Source of the DNA: Nitrospirota bacterium | GTDB lineage: Bacteria; Nitrospirota; Nitrospiria; 2-01-FULL-66-17 | Length of the DNA: 64,000 nt | Direction of reading: 5' to 3' | Assembly (NCBI GenBank): GCA_040757335.1 | Contig: JBFLXB010000011.1 | Span: forward strand, 1-64,000 | Shown here: positions 8,486 through 17,158 of the stretch, one piece after another | Position numbering within the stretch: the first letter of the stretch is position 1 | How the letters are laid out: every line of letters begins with the position of its first letter | Made by a program: the position numbers and the translations under genes | The notes under the pieces: model-generated | Told to the model about the DNA's origin: nothing | Databases searched by the model: none | The model's input: the letters and a program-made list of their open reading frames with translations, nothing else

Positions 8486-9028
8486 TCAGCGCAACGCAAG
8501 GTGAGCCCGCCGGTTCTTCTGCCAGCACGACTCCTGGTGGTCGCGACAGACCGGCTGCTCCTCACCGTAACTGATCGTCGACAGGTTCGACGCCGGGACA
8601 CCCAGCGCCACCAGCACGCGCTTGACCGCTTCGGCTCGGCGCTCGCCGAGCGCGAGGTTGTACTCGTTGGTTCCACGCTCGTCACAATTCCCTTCGATCC
8701 GGACCTGGACGCTCCCGCGGCTCAACAGCCACTTGGCGTTTTGCTCCAACGCGGCCCGCGCGCTCGGCGTGATCTCGGAACGATCGAAGTCAAAATACAC
8801 GTCGGCCAACCCCGCCGCCGGAGGTGGAGCGGGCGGCGGCGCGACTGCCTGCTCCTCGGCGGCCACCGGCGGCATGACCTCTTCGACGGAAGGCGGAGCC
8901 GCCTCTCCGGGGCGCGCCTGCTCGGCGGATTGGACCGCGGTCTGGGGCTTCTTGGGACAACCGGAAAGGAGCACTGCGAGGGCTGCGGATCCCGCGACGA
9001 CCGTCCATGCTGAACGTGACCAGATCAT
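8486..9028 (-). CDS. pal: Peptidoglycan-associated lipoprotein Pal
   Basis: 180 residues with signal peptide and lipobox VLLSGC, an Ala/Pro/Glu linker, then the OmpA C-terminal-like domain. Its diagnostic blocks are VYFDFDRSEITPSARAAL, EGNCDERGTNEYNLALGERR and a final QKNRRAHLALR. Pal anchors the outer membrane to peptidoglycan and is pulled by TolB/TolA during constriction. The ATG is preceded by GGGAGG. No tolQRAB genes are adjacent, so the Tol genes must be split in this genome or lie outside the window. Confidence 0.95.
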   Translation of the reverse strand: MIWSRSAWTVVAGSAALAVLLSGCPKKPQTAVQSAEQARPGEAAPPSVEEVMPPVAAEEQAVAPPPAPPPAAGLADVYFDFDRSEITPSARAALEQNAKWLLSRGSVQVRIEGNCDERGTNEYNLALGERRAEAVKRVLVALGVPASNLSTISYGEEQPVCRDHQESCWQKNRRAHLALR

Positions 9029-9138
9029 ACCAGAGCCTCCCTGTGTCGAGAATCGATCCCTGGGGCGTGCGCGGCGCCGCGGCATCCCCTCCGCGGTCGT
9101 AGCCAAGCGCGCCCGCACCCTGACGACAAACGGGGTTC

Positions 9139-9167
9139 AGAATACAAAGATCATGGGCAAATTGCAA
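9139..9167 (-). promoter_or_regulatory. Candidate promoter for pal-cpoB
   Basis: On the minus strand TTGCAA (-35, 9162-9167) is followed after 17 nt by TATTCT (-10, 9139-9144). It sits about 110 nt upstream of pal in the divergent gap with the 9240 gene. Confidence 0.4.
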
Positions 9168-9182
9168 GGCAACCGGGCCGCC

Positions 9183-9212
9183 TTGACCCGCCGGTTCACC
9201 GCGTGGTACGCT
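9183..9212 (+). promoter_or_regulatory. Candidate promoter for the MBL-fold gene
   Basis: TTGACC (9183-9188), an 18-nt spacer and TACGCT (9207-9212) lie 27 nt before the ATG at 9240, with AGGG between. Confidence 0.4.
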
Positions 9213-9239
9213 CCCGCCCAATCGTCAGGGTATCTAATT

Positions 9240-10181
9240 ATGGGATATCGACTCGTCGCGTTCTTCGCTTGGTTTTGCGCCCTCGCCGGTCCCCTGGCCG
9301 GGGCCTCCGGAGCTCGGGCCGCCGGGCTGGAGGCCGTTGCCCCGAACGTGTACGTCTTCCCCGGACAAGCCGGCGACGCCAACGCGGGCGTGGTGATCGG
9401 GGACCAAGGCGTGGTGGTGATCGACTCGGGGCCGACGCCCGAAGCCGCCCGGCGGCTGGCCGCGGAGATTAAACGCCTCACGCCCAAGCCCATCCTCTAC
9501 GTCGTGTTCACCCATGCACACGGCGACCACACGCTTTCCGTCCACGAATTGGCGCCCACAAAGGGCATCATCGCTCACGTCTACACCAAGGACTACTTGG
9601 CCGATCACGGCGCGGAGCACCTGAAAACCTATCGCGAGCGGATGGGTGAGGCGGGGGTGCGGGGCGCCAAAGTCACGTTGCCCACGATTACATTTCCGGA
9701 CATGTACAACATTCCGCTCGGCAAGGAACATATCCTGCTCTTCTACCAGGGCCGAGGGCACACGCGGGGCGATATCGTGGCGTACCTGCCGAAGGCGCAC
9801 GTGTTGTTTACCGGCGATTTGGTCTACGCGGGGCGGTTGCCGTGGATGGGCGACGGGTACGCCAAGGAATGGCAGGAAACGCTGGACCGCTTGGCTGTGC
9901 TGGATGTCACCACCATTGTTCCGGGCCACGGTCAGTGGGGCGGCCGGCCGGTGCTGACCACGTTCCGCGAGTACCTCACGGATCTCTACTCGGCGGTCTT
10001 TGTCACCTGGATGATCAAACGTCCGATCGCGACCGCCAAGAAAGAGGTCCAGCTTCCCAAGTACGAAAGCTGGCTCAAATACAAGGAGTGGCTTCCCGCC
10101 AACGTGGAAAAGGTCTACCAAGACTTGGTGGCGGAGTCCGAAGGCGCCCCCTCGTACGAAACCATGCCGCCGGCGCAGTAA
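9240..10181 (+). CDS. Exported metallo-beta-lactamase-fold hydrolase
   Basis: A 313-residue protein with an N-terminal signal peptide (hydrophobic core LVAFFAWFCALAG, cut after ARA). The MBL fold shows the zinc motif THAHGDH, a later metal His in QGRGHTRGD, the bridging Asp in LFTGDLVY and a His in IVPGHGQWG. The metal sites appear complete. It resembles periplasmic MBL proteins of the SoxH/quinoprotein-relay type more than true beta-lactamases, but no substrate can be assigned. A weak promoter lies just upstream, and the gene converges on the DinG-type helicase gene. Confidence 0.8.
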   Translation: MGYRLVAFFAWFCALAGPLAGASGARAAGLEAVAPNVYVFPGQAGDANAGVVIGDQGVVVIDSGPTPEAARRLAAEIKRLTPKPILYVVFTHAHGDHTLSVHELAPTKGIIAHVYTKDYLADHGAEHLKTYRERMGEAGVRGAKVTLPTITFPDMYNIPLGKEHILLFYQGRGHTRGDIVAYLPKAHVLFTGDLVYAGRLPWMGDGYAKEWQETLDRLAVLDVTTIVPGHGQWGGRPVLTTFREYLTDLYSAVFVTWMIKRPIATAKKEVQLPKYESWLKYKEWLPANVEKVYQDLVAESEGAPSYETMPPAQ

Positions 10182-10185
10182 GGGA

Positions 10186-12162
10186 TCAGTCCCTGTCTAC
10201 GCGTGGCGCGCCGCCATGATCTGACCCGAAGAAATTCTCCACTTCCACGAACGAACTGGTGACCGGCGCGGGGGGCAGCGACTCCAAGAAGAATCGGCCG
10301 TAGCCGTGCGTCAGCAGCCGCCGATCCAGGATCGCAATCACGCCGCGATCGCGCCGGCTGCGGATGAGCCGGCCAAAGCCTTGTTTGAGCCAAATCGCGG
10401 CCGCGGGCAGGTGATAGGCCGCGAAGGAATCGAGTCCATCGTGCTTGAGCGCGTCGGTCCGCGCCTGGACAATGGGATCGTCCGGAGGCGCGAACGGGAG
10501 CTTGTCGAGCACTACGCAGGACAGCGCCTCGCCAGGCACGTCGATCCCTTGCCAGAATCCCATGGTCGCGAACAAGAGGGACGGTTCGGCTTGAAAGCGT
10601 TCGATCAACGCCATGCGGGGCCCGTCGCCTTGTTTCAACACGGGATAGGCGAGCCGCCGGCGACACATCTCGAACACCGCGTCCAGCGCGCGGTGGCTGG
10701 TGAACAACACGAACGCGCGGCCGCGGCTGGCCGCCACGATGCGAACCACTTCGTCCGCCACGGCGTCCGTGAAACCCGGATCCCGGGGGAGCGGGAGGTC
10801 CCGAGGGACGTACACCAGCGCCTGCGTCTGATAATTAAACGGCGAGGCGAGGGCCAGTTCCTGGGCGTCGTCGATGCCCAGCCGGCTCTTGAGATACGCG
10901 AAGGACCCGCCCGCGGTGAGCGTGGCGGAGGCAAGTACGCAGGGCGTTCCGGACGAGAAGAGCGTTTCTCGCAGGATGGACGACACGTCGAGCGGCGAGG
11001 CGGACAGCCGCACCACAGCGCCGTTGGTCTCGACCCAAAACACGTACGCGGGATCTTCCGCGCGCCACAGAAACCGGGCATCGCGGCCGAGCGCGGCCAC
11101 GCGTTCGGCCAGCCGCGCCCACCCCTCGCTCGGAGCGCCCAGCGCGTCGATCGCTAGTTTGACCTCCCCCAGCCGCGCCAGCAGATCGAGCCCCGACGCC
11201 GCGGCGCGCTCAGCCGCGTCCGGGACCCACCGGAGCCTCGTGGCGGCGTCGGAACCCGCCACGCAACGCAACGCGTCGAACGCGCGCTCGGCCGCAGCCT
11301 GCAGCCGGTCCACGGCCTCGAAGGCCGTCGCTCGCCCGGATGGATCGCCTCCCGGCAGCGGTTCTCGTCGCAGATCGGCGAGCAGATCGCGCACGCGGTG
11401 CCGCGACACGGTCACCCCCCAGTGGCTCGTCGCCACCTCTTCGAGCACGTGCGCCTCGTCGAAGATGACCGCGGTGTGGTGCGGCACGATCGAGCCGGAG
11501 GCGTGCGGCCCCGCCGCGAGGTCCGCGAAGAACAATGCGTGGTTGACGATGACCAGGTCGGCGCGCGCGGCCCGGCGCTTGGCGCGGGTCAGAAAACAGG
11601 GTTCATATCGCGGACAGGCCGATCCCAGGCACTGATCCCCGGTCACCGACACCAGGGGCCAGAGCGGGTCGTCATCCGCCAGCCACGCCAGCTCCGCCCG
11701 ATCCCCGGTTTCGGTCTCGCCCGCCCACCTCCGGACCGCGTCCACCGCCCCCGGGAGGAGGCTACGGCTGGCTTGCCCTGCGGCATCCTCCAGCCGATAC
11801 AGGCACACGTAGTTCTCCCGGCCCTTGAGCACGCACCAATCCACCGAGCGGTCGAGCGCGCGCTCCACGAGCGGCAACTCCCGGCTGGCGAGCTGGTCCT
11901 GCAACGCCCGCGTTCCGGTGGAGATGACGACTTTCTTCCCGCTCAGCACCGCCGGGATCAGATACGCGAGCGTCTTGCCGGTTCCGGTGCCGGCTTCGAC
12001 CAGCAGGGTCCGGTCGGCATCAAGCGCGTCAGCCACGGCTCGCGCCATGGCCGCCTGTTGGAGCCGAGGCTCAAAGCCCGGGACAACGCGGGCCAGCGCT
12101 CCGCCTGACCGCCACGCGGCGTCGACGGCCTCGATCCATTCGTCAGCGTGGGGAGTTGACAC
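10186..12162 (-). CDS. dinG: DinG/YoaA-family ATP-dependent DNA helicase
   Basis: A 658-residue XPD-like superfamily 2 helicase. Walker A EAGTGTGKT lies at residues 56-64 and the DEAH box at 235-238. Four cysteines between them (C120, C178, C183, C189) are spaced as in the 4Fe-4S domain. C-terminal motifs include the SATL region, ATMGFWQGIDVPG and QGFGRLIRSRRDRG. These enzymes unwind 5'-3' and resolve D-loops, R-loops and damaged forks. No exonuclease domain is fused. The gene is divergent from the small gene at 12211. Confidence 0.93.
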   Translation of the reverse strand: MSTPHADEWIEAVDAAWRSGGALARVVPGFEPRLQQAAMARAVADALDADRTLLVEAGTGTGKTLAYLIPAVLSGKKVVISTGTRALQDQLASRELPLVERALDRSVDWCVLKGRENYVCLYRLEDAAGQASRSLLPGAVDAVRRWAGETETGDRAELAWLADDDPLWPLVSVTGDQCLGSACPRYEPCFLTRAKRRAARADLVIVNHALFFADLAAGPHASGSIVPHHTAVIFDEAHVLEEVATSHWGVTVSRHRVRDLLADLRREPLPGGDPSGRATAFEAVDRLQAAAERAFDALRCVAGSDAATRLRWVPDAAERAAASGLDLLARLGEVKLAIDALGAPSEGWARLAERVAALGRDARFLWRAEDPAYVFWVETNGAVVRLSASPLDVSSILRETLFSSGTPCVLASATLTAGGSFAYLKSRLGIDDAQELALASPFNYQTQALVYVPRDLPLPRDPGFTDAVADEVVRIVAASRGRAFVLFTSHRALDAVFEMCRRRLAYPVLKQGDGPRMALIERFQAEPSLLFATMGFWQGIDVPGEALSCVVLDKLPFAPPDDPIVQARTDALKHDGLDSFAAYHLPAAAIWLKQGFGRLIRSRRDRGVIAILDRRLLTHGYGRFFLESLPPAPVTSSFVEVENFFGSDHGGAPRVDRD

Positions 12163-12210
12163 GGTGTCCGTTCACGATATCGTTACGTCACGGCGCGAGA
12201 GGAGCGGTCG

Positions 12211-12495
12211 ATGGCCGAGATCCAGCTACAGGGCAAGAGCTTGGCGGCGGTGGCACGCGATATCGCCGACGGGATGATCTTTATGACCCCGCTCGTGCTC
12301 AAGAACCTCGATGAAGGCGGGATCCGGGCGCTGTATCACCAACTCAAGAAACTGCAAACCGAGGTGCGCGGGTCCAAGTTCCCGTCCCACGACATCCAAG
12401 GAATCCGCACGCGAAATCTCAAGCTCCAACGCCTGCACCAATCGTTGAACGTCCTGGAACACTCGGCGCGCAAACTCCGCATCAAAATTGCTTAG
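12211..12495 (+). CDS. Small conserved-looking protein of unknown function
   Basis: A 94-residue basic, mostly helical protein (starts MAEIQLQGKSLAAVARDIAD, ends LEHSARKLRIKIA) with no signal peptide or cysteine. GAGAGGAGC precedes the ATG with good spacing. The charged C-terminal half (KKLQTEVRGSKF, RTRNLKLQRLHQSLN) could bind nucleic acid or form a helical hairpin, but I recognise no family. It is divergent from the helicase gene across a 48-bp gap. Its TAG stop is followed within 1 nt by palindromic repeat copy 2. Confidence 0.6.
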   Translation: MAEIQLQGKSLAAVARDIADGMIFMTPLVLKNLDEGGIRALYHQLKKLQTEVRGSKFPSHDIQGIRTRNLKLQRLHQSLNVLEHSARKLRIKIA

Positions 12496-12496
12496 G

Positions 12497-12615
12497 CCTG
12501 TCCATGAATGGGCATCTGCAGCGTTGCCGCTGCGCGTCCGGTCCTCACGTACGCACACAGTGCGCTTCGGTCCGGTGCTCGCGGCGCCTTGCATCTGCCC
12601 CATTCCTGAACAGGC
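12497..12615. repeat. Palindromic interspersed repeat, copy 2
   Basis: A 119-bp element bounded by imperfect inverted ends: GCCTGTCCATGAATGGG at 12497-12513, with 15 of 17 positions complementary to 12599-12615. The internal core CCTCACGTACGCAC, then GTGCTCGCGGCGCCTTGC (12575-12592), is shared with copy 3 and, on the other strand, with copy 1. It fills the gap between the convergent stop codons at 12495 and 12654. Nothing else is visible in that gap. Confidence 0.8.
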
Positions 12616-12653
12616 TGCCCTGAACCGACGACCAGGATACTTCGACAAATTGC

Positions 12654-13322
12654 CTAGCCCGAGGCCGGCAGGTTCGTGGCAACGAAGGGCTCCAGTTTTC
12701 TGTCTTTTTTCTTGAGAGTCTCGGCCAGCTTGAGCGCGTCCTCGCGCGTGGCGAACGATCCCATCCGCACCCGGTAACGAACGCCCGTGTCGGGCAGCAC
12801 GACGCGCGTGACCGACACGGTATACCGGTAGTGACGGACCTTGGCGGCCAGGCGCTCGGCCGATTTCCGGTCCTGGAACGATCCGACCTGCACGGTGTAG
12901 GACTTGCGGTTCACTGGCCGCGACGACTCCACACGTTTGGGCGACGGCTCCGGACGGGACACCCTCGGTTCGGCCGGCGGCTTGGGTTCGAGTTTGGGAG
13001 GCGTCTGGCTCGCGTTGCCCAGCGATTTGTAGAACGTGAACTCCTGGGGTTTGTACGGGGAGTCCTCGCCCGGAGGGCCGGACGCGGCCCGCGGCGCGGA
13101 CGATCCCGGGGCGGACTGGCCGATGACCACTCGCCCCCCGCCGTCGATGGCCGCGTCTCCGCCGGGTTCGGGCGGGGGTTCGGCCAGCCACCGATCCACC
13201 AGCGAATAGGAGACGACGCCCACCACCACGAGCAACGTCACGATGGCGAGATACGGCTTGAGCGAGTGGCCTTGATCGCTCGCGACGCGGCCGACTCGCG
13301 GACCGGAGGGACTGCCGGCCAT
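12654..13322 (-). CDS. SPOR-domain membrane protein
   Basis: 222 residues: a short cytoplasmic N-terminus, one transmembrane helix (about 23-43, YLAIVTLLVVVGVVSYSLV), a long Pro/Ser/Glu-rich periplasmic linker, and a C-terminal SPOR domain (about 145-215; YTVQVGSFQDRKSAERLAAK and RYRVRMGSFATREDALKLAE). SPOR domains bind glycan strands stripped of stem peptides and target proteins to the division septum, so this is likely an FtsN/DedD-type division protein. The ATG shares a base with the queA stop (TGATG). Confidence 0.88.
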   Translation of the reverse strand: MAGSPSGPRVGRVASDQGHSLKPYLAIVTLLVVVGVVSYSLVDRWLAEPPPEPGGDAAIDGGGRVVIGQSAPGSSAPRAASGPPGEDSPYKPQEFTFYKSLGNASQTPPKLEPKPPAEPRVSRPEPSPKRVESSRPVNRKSYTVQVGSFQDRKSAERLAAKVRHYRYTVSVTRVVLPDTGVRYRVRMGSFATREDALKLAETLKKKDRKLEPFVATNLPASG

Positions 13323-14410
13323 CAGAAGATCACCATCGCGTCGCCGTAACTGTAAAACCGGTAGCCCTCGGCCGCGGCCTCGCGGTACAGATCCAAGAGG
13401 GCCGAACGTCCGCACAAGGCCGACGCCAACAACAACGGCGTCGAGCGGGGCAAGTGAAAATTGGTGACCAGCGCGTCCACCGCGCGCCAGCGATACCCCG
13501 GCCGGATGAACAGGGAGGTGTCGCCCGAGAACGCGCGCACGCGGCCCTCCGCGGCCGCGGTTTCGATCAGGCGCGTAGAGGTCGTGCCCACCGCGATCAC
13601 CCGGCTCCCGGACTCGCGGGCGCGGTTGATCGCCTCGGCGGTCTCGGGCGGGACCTCACCCCACTCCGCTTCCATCCGGTGGTCGGCGAGTCGCGCCGCC
13701 CGCAGGGGCTCGAAGGTCCCGGGGCCGACGTGCAGCGTCACCGTGGCGACGTGCACGCCGCGTGCGATGAGTGCGTCAAACACCGCGCGGGTAAAGTGCA
13801 GGCCCGCGGTCGGCGCAGCCACCGACCCCTCGGCGCGCGCGTAGACCGTCTGGTACCTGGCGCGATCAGCCGCGTCCGGCGCGTCCCCGCCGCGCGTTTT
13901 GGCGATGTACGGGGGCAGCGGCACGCGACCGGCTCGATCAAGCCACACCGGGTCGTCCGGGGTGAGACGCAGCCTGGTTCTCCCGGCGGCATTCGGCTCG
14001 AGCACCTCGCCCTCGCCGCCCAGCTCGAACGCGATCCGCTGGCCCGGACGAACCGCACCCTTCACCAGCGCGGTCCACGCACCGCCGTCCCGGCGAATCA
14101 GCAACACCTCCACGCGCCCGCCGCTCGGAATCTTCACGCCATCGAGTCGGGCCGGGATCACGCGCGAATCATTGACGATCATGACATCGCCGGGCGCGCA
14201 GTATCCGGGGAGGTCGAGAAACCGGCGGTGCTCCACGCGGCCGGTTCGGCGGTCGTAGACCAACAGTCGCGACGCGTCGCGAACCGGTGCCGGACGATCC
14301 GCGATCCGCGCCCAGGCCTCCGGATAGTCGAAGGCCTCCAGGCGTTCGTCTTCCCCGACCGTCACGTCGGTCGGTTCAGCGAGCGCGGGAGACGCGGGGA
14401 GTGATGACAT
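13322..14410 (-). CDS. queA: S-adenosylmethionine:tRNA ribosyltransferase-isomerase
   Basis: Family blocks are present: FLDLPGYCAPGDVMIVNDSRVIPARL, YQTVYARAEGSVAAPTAGLHFT, THE-like VTLHVGPGTFEPLR, and FIRPGYRWRAVDALVTNFHLPRSTPLLL. The enzyme moves the ribosyl group of SAM to the 7-deazaguanine of tRNA to form epoxyqueuosine. From the ATG at 14410 it is 362 residues and overlaps the SpoIID gene end by 35 nt. A GTG at 14365 would remove the overlap and give a length nearer the family norm, so the start is uncertain. No tgt or queC-G gene is in the window. Confidence 0.92.
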   Translation of the reverse strand: MSSLPASPALAEPTDVTVGEDERLEAFDYPEAWARIADRPAPVRDASRLLVYDRRTGRVEHRRFLDLPGYCAPGDVMIVNDSRVIPARLDGVKIPSGGRVEVLLIRRDGGAWTALVKGAVRPGQRIAFELGGEGEVLEPNAAGRTRLRLTPDDPVWLDRAGRVPLPPYIAKTRGGDAPDAADRARYQTVYARAEGSVAAPTAGLHFTRAVFDALIARGVHVATVTLHVGPGTFEPLRAARLADHRMEAEWGEVPPETAEAINRARESGSRVIAVGTTSTRLIETAAAEGRVRAFSGDTSLFIRPGYRWRAVDALVTNFHLPRSTPLLLASALCGRSALLDLYREAAAEGYRFYSYGDAMVIF

Positions 14411-15533
14411 CGACGGTCGTCCCAGGGTAGTAGTACCCGATGATCTGATCCGCGGTCCACCCGCGCTCGGCCAGGGCCTTCATGCCCCACTGGCACAGGC
14501 CCACGCCGTGTCCCCAGCCCCCGCCTTCGAACCACGCCTCGACCCGTTGAGTCTCGGGATTGACCGCAAACTCGGTGAGGTCGAAACGCATGCTGGGCAG
14601 GCGGCGGTAGCCGATTATACGGCGCAGCTCTTCCCCCTTCAAGATGAGCGCACCGCCCGCGTGGACGATTCGGACCGCCGAGATGCGTCCCGAGCGGTTG
14701 CGGCCCAACGGCGTGATGGACCCGATGAGACCGACCCGGTACCCCGCCTGGCCCAGGGCCGCCTCGATTTCGTCGAGCGGGACCCGGCGCGTCCACCGGG
14801 CGGCGGGGGACTCGGTGTCGAAGGAGCAGTCCACGCCCTTCAGATACGGCCGGTCGATCCCCCAGACCTCCAGCGCGTCTTCGGTGGGTCCCGCCGACGT
14901 GGAGTGGTACGGGGTGAACGCCAGTTGTCCGCCGAACCGCACCACGCGTCCGGCCGTCGCCTCCACGGCCTTGGAGGTTCGACCATCCTCGCTCGGGATG
15001 CCTCCGTACACCTGACTCTGCACCGTGGCGTCCACGTCGAAGTGGTTGCCGCCGCGTTCGGCCTTCTGGTAGAGCGCATACGTGCGCGCCAGGATCGCCT
15101 GGACCTTCAGCGCCTCCGCGGGCCAGTCGGACGGCACCTCGGACGGCACCACGCTGCGAACGTAGTCTTCGAGGCGCACCTCATTGACCACGAACACGCG
15201 GCGGTCACGTACCGTGATCACGAGGTCGCCGCGCACCGGGGTGCCGTCAACCGTCAGGAACGCCGAGGTTCCGGCGATTCGCACCGGTGGCGTCACCTTG
15301 CGGTCGTTCACGATCAGGCGGCCGCCCGCGCGCTGAACGTGCACGCCGCCGCTGAGCGTGGCCTTCCATCCGTTCCCCGCCACAAAGATAGGACCGGAGC
15401 TGGTGACGGTCACCTCGTGGCGGGCGGCCTCCAGGGCCACGCGAATCCGCTGATCGTCGTCGGAGGCGGCCGCGGCCGGGAACACCCCGGCGGCCAGGGT
15501 CAGCACGGCGAAGAGGAGCGTGCGTGTGATCAA
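14376..15533 (-). CDS. SpoIID/LytB-domain exported protein
   Basis: 385 residues from a TTG start that overlaps the DUF2905 stop as TTGA. A signal peptide (LLFAVLTLAAGVFPAAA) is followed by the SpoIID core: VNEVRLEDYVRSVVPSEVPS, EALKVQAILARTYAL, YGG..TSKAVEATAGRVV, TPYHSTSAGPTEDA and the C-terminal EGGGWGHGVGLCQWGMKALA. SpoIID-type proteins are lytic transglycosylases acting on peptidoglycan. The conserved Glu and the WGHGVG motif are present. Non-sporulating bacteria use them as LytB-like cell-wall factors. No ATG or GTG lies at a suitable place. Confidence 0.87.
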   Translation of the reverse strand: MITRTLLFAVLTLAAGVFPAAAASDDDQRIRVALEAARHEVTVTSSGPIFVAGNGWKATLSGGVHVQRAGGRLIVNDRKVTPPVRIAGTSAFLTVDGTPVRGDLVITVRDRRVFVVNEVRLEDYVRSVVPSEVPSDWPAEALKVQAILARTYALYQKAERGGNHFDVDATVQSQVYGGIPSEDGRTSKAVEATAGRVVRFGGQLAFTPYHSTSAGPTEDALEVWGIDRPYLKGVDCSFDTESPAARWTRRVPLDEIEAALGQAGYRVGLIGSITPLGRNRSGRISAVRIVHAGGALILKGEELRRIIGYRRLPSMRFDLTEFAVNPETQRVEAWFEGGGWGHGVGLCQWGMKALAERGWTADQIIGYYYPGTTVDVITPRVSRAR

Positions 15534-15760
15534 CGCCGGCCGAAGAACCACAGCAGCAGGGTCAGCAGGATGCTCAGGATGATGCTGGTCGTGATGGGAA
15601 GGTAAAAGCGGACGTTGTCGCGTTCGATCGCTATATCGCCGGGCAAACGCCCCAACCACGACAGCCACGTGGGCAGGCGGCTGCCGAGCAGCACCCACAC
15701 ACCCACCAGCACGAAGAGGGCGCCGATGAGGATCAGCGCCTTCCCCATCACGCCGGACAT
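15530..15760 (-). CDS. DUF2905 family small membrane protein
   Basis: 76 residues with two transmembrane helices (about 6-24 and 53-72) and the family's central GRLPGDIAIERDNVRFYLPI. DUF2905 proteins are widespread, function unknown. It starts 6 nt after the nadA stop and overlaps the SpoIID start, so it is part of the nadA operon. Confidence 0.88.
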   Translation of the reverse strand: MSGVMGKALILIGALFVLVGVWVLLGSRLPTWLSWLGRLPGDIAIERDNVRFYLPITTSIILSILLTLLLWFFGRR

Positions 15761-15766
15761 CGGGGA

Positions 15767-16696
15767 CTAGGACGCCGACACAGCGAGCATGCGATCCAAC
15801 GCCTGCTTGGCGCGGACGCGGACGGGCTCCGGAACCGACACCACGTGCTGAAGATCCTCGAGCGACCACAGGATCTTTTCCAGGGTGTTCACGCGCATGT
15901 GCGAGCAGTCGCACCATTGGCATGAAGCATACACACGTTTCTCGGGATTCTCTTTTTGGATCCGATGGAGGATTCCCACCTCGGTCGCCACGATGACCTC
16001 CGGCGCCGACGACGCCTTGGCGGCCCGGCACATGCCGCTGGTGGACAACACGCGATCCCCCAACTCCCGCACGTCGCCCGGGCATTCGGGGTGCACCAGC
16101 ACTTCGGCGGCCGGGTGCGCGGCCTTCATCACCTCCAGGTCCGACGCCATGATGCGGTAATGCACCGGGCAGTACCCGTTGTAGAGAATCAGTTTGCGGC
16201 CGGTTTGCTTGGCCACGTAGTCGCCGAGAAACTGGTCCGGGATGAAGATGACGTCGCGGTCCGGCGGAACGCTCTCCACCACGCGCACCGCGTTGGAGGA
16301 GGTGCAGCAGTAATCGCTCTCCGCCTTGATCGCGGCCGTGCTGTTCACGTAACAGACCACCGCGGCACCCGGATGCTGCGCCTTGAGCGCCCTGAGTTGC
16401 TCGACCGTGATCATGTCCGCCATCGAGCACCCCGCGTCCGGATCGGGCAAGAGCACCAGTTTGTCGGGGTTCAACACCGCCGCGGTTTCAGCCATGAAGT
16501 GCACGCCGCAAAACACGATCACCTTGGCCGGCATCTCCACCGCCATGCGCGACAATTCCAGCGAATCTCCGACGAAATCCGCCACATCCTGGATCTCGCC
16601 GATCTGGTAGTTATGGGAGAGAATGATCGCCTGGCGCTCGGCTTTGAGGCGTTGAATGCGGGCGACCAGCTCTTCGGTTGCGGACAGGGTTGGCAT
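15767..16696 (-). CDS. nadA: Quinolinate synthase A
   Basis: 309 residues. Conserved features: AIILSHNYQIGEIQDVADFVGDSLELSR, CGVHFMAETAAVLNP, the cluster cysteines in FCGVHF, NGYCPVH and SCQWCDCSHM, plus HPEC and STSGM. The enzyme condenses iminoaspartate with dihydroxyacetone phosphate to quinolinate using a 4Fe-4S cluster, in NAD synthesis. The start chosen gives MPTLSATEELVARI; an ATG 18 nt upstream is possible, and neither has a strong ribosome site. It heads a five-gene operon. NadB and NadC are not in the window. Confidence 0.93.
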   Translation of the reverse strand: MPTLSATEELVARIQRLKAERQAIILSHNYQIGEIQDVADFVGDSLELSRMAVEMPAKVIVFCGVHFMAETAAVLNPDKLVLLPDPDAGCSMADMITVEQLRALKAQHPGAAVVCYVNSTAAIKAESDYCCTSSNAVRVVESVPPDRDVIFIPDQFLGDYVAKQTGRKLILYNGYCPVHYRIMASDLEVMKAAHPAAEVLVHPECPGDVRELGDRVLSTSGMCRAAKASSAPEVIVATEVGILHRIQKENPEKRVYASCQWCDCSHMRVNTLEKILWSLEDLQHVVSVPEPVRVRAKQALDRMLAVSAS

Positions 16697-16739
16697 GTGC
16701 GGGGATCTTACCATAGACGGTGGGCGTGGGGCGAGGGAT

Positions 16740-17044
16740 GAGCCTGTCCAGGAACCTGAGCGCGCCAAGGGCGCGAATGCTAATCCGCCGAAGACCTTAC
16801 AGGTGGCGAAGCAACGGTCACCTGCTGCGTTGCCGCTCTCAAGGTAACACGTTAAGGTAACACGGCCGCCTCACCGTCTCGGCGGCGCTCGTGGCTTGGC
16901 GCCACTTCTTCGTGGCGCCACTCGCCTCACGTACGCACCCAGTACGCTGCGGTGCGGGCGCTCGCGGCGCCTTGCGACCCCCCTTCAACAATTCAAACGT
17001 CGGAAGTCCCCGAAGGGGGCATCTGACCGGTTCCTGACAGGCTC
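16740..17044. repeat. Palindromic interspersed repeat, copy 3 (expanded)
   Basis: A 305-bp element filling most of the 462-bp gap between the divergent nadA and DUF4139 genes. Its ends, GAGCCTGTCCAGGAACC (16740-16756) and GGTTCCTGACAGGCTC (17029-17044), are inverted repeats with one inserted base. It shares CCTCACGTACGCAC and the core GCGCTCGCGGCGCCTTGC (16958-16975) with copy 2. Insertions include a tandem AAGGTAACAC (16841-16850, 16854-16863) and a 9-bp hairpin TGGCGCCAC/GTGGCGCCA (16897-16920). No coding capacity is evident. Confidence 0.75.
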
Positions 17045-17158
17045 CGCTACCCGCGGCACAAGGGAATAGCCCCGTACCCACCTATTGGCAAATTGCCGCC
17101 GAATCCGTTATCGTGGCGGCGTTCCATCCCCGTCGTCTAACTCATCAGGAGCGTCCCG

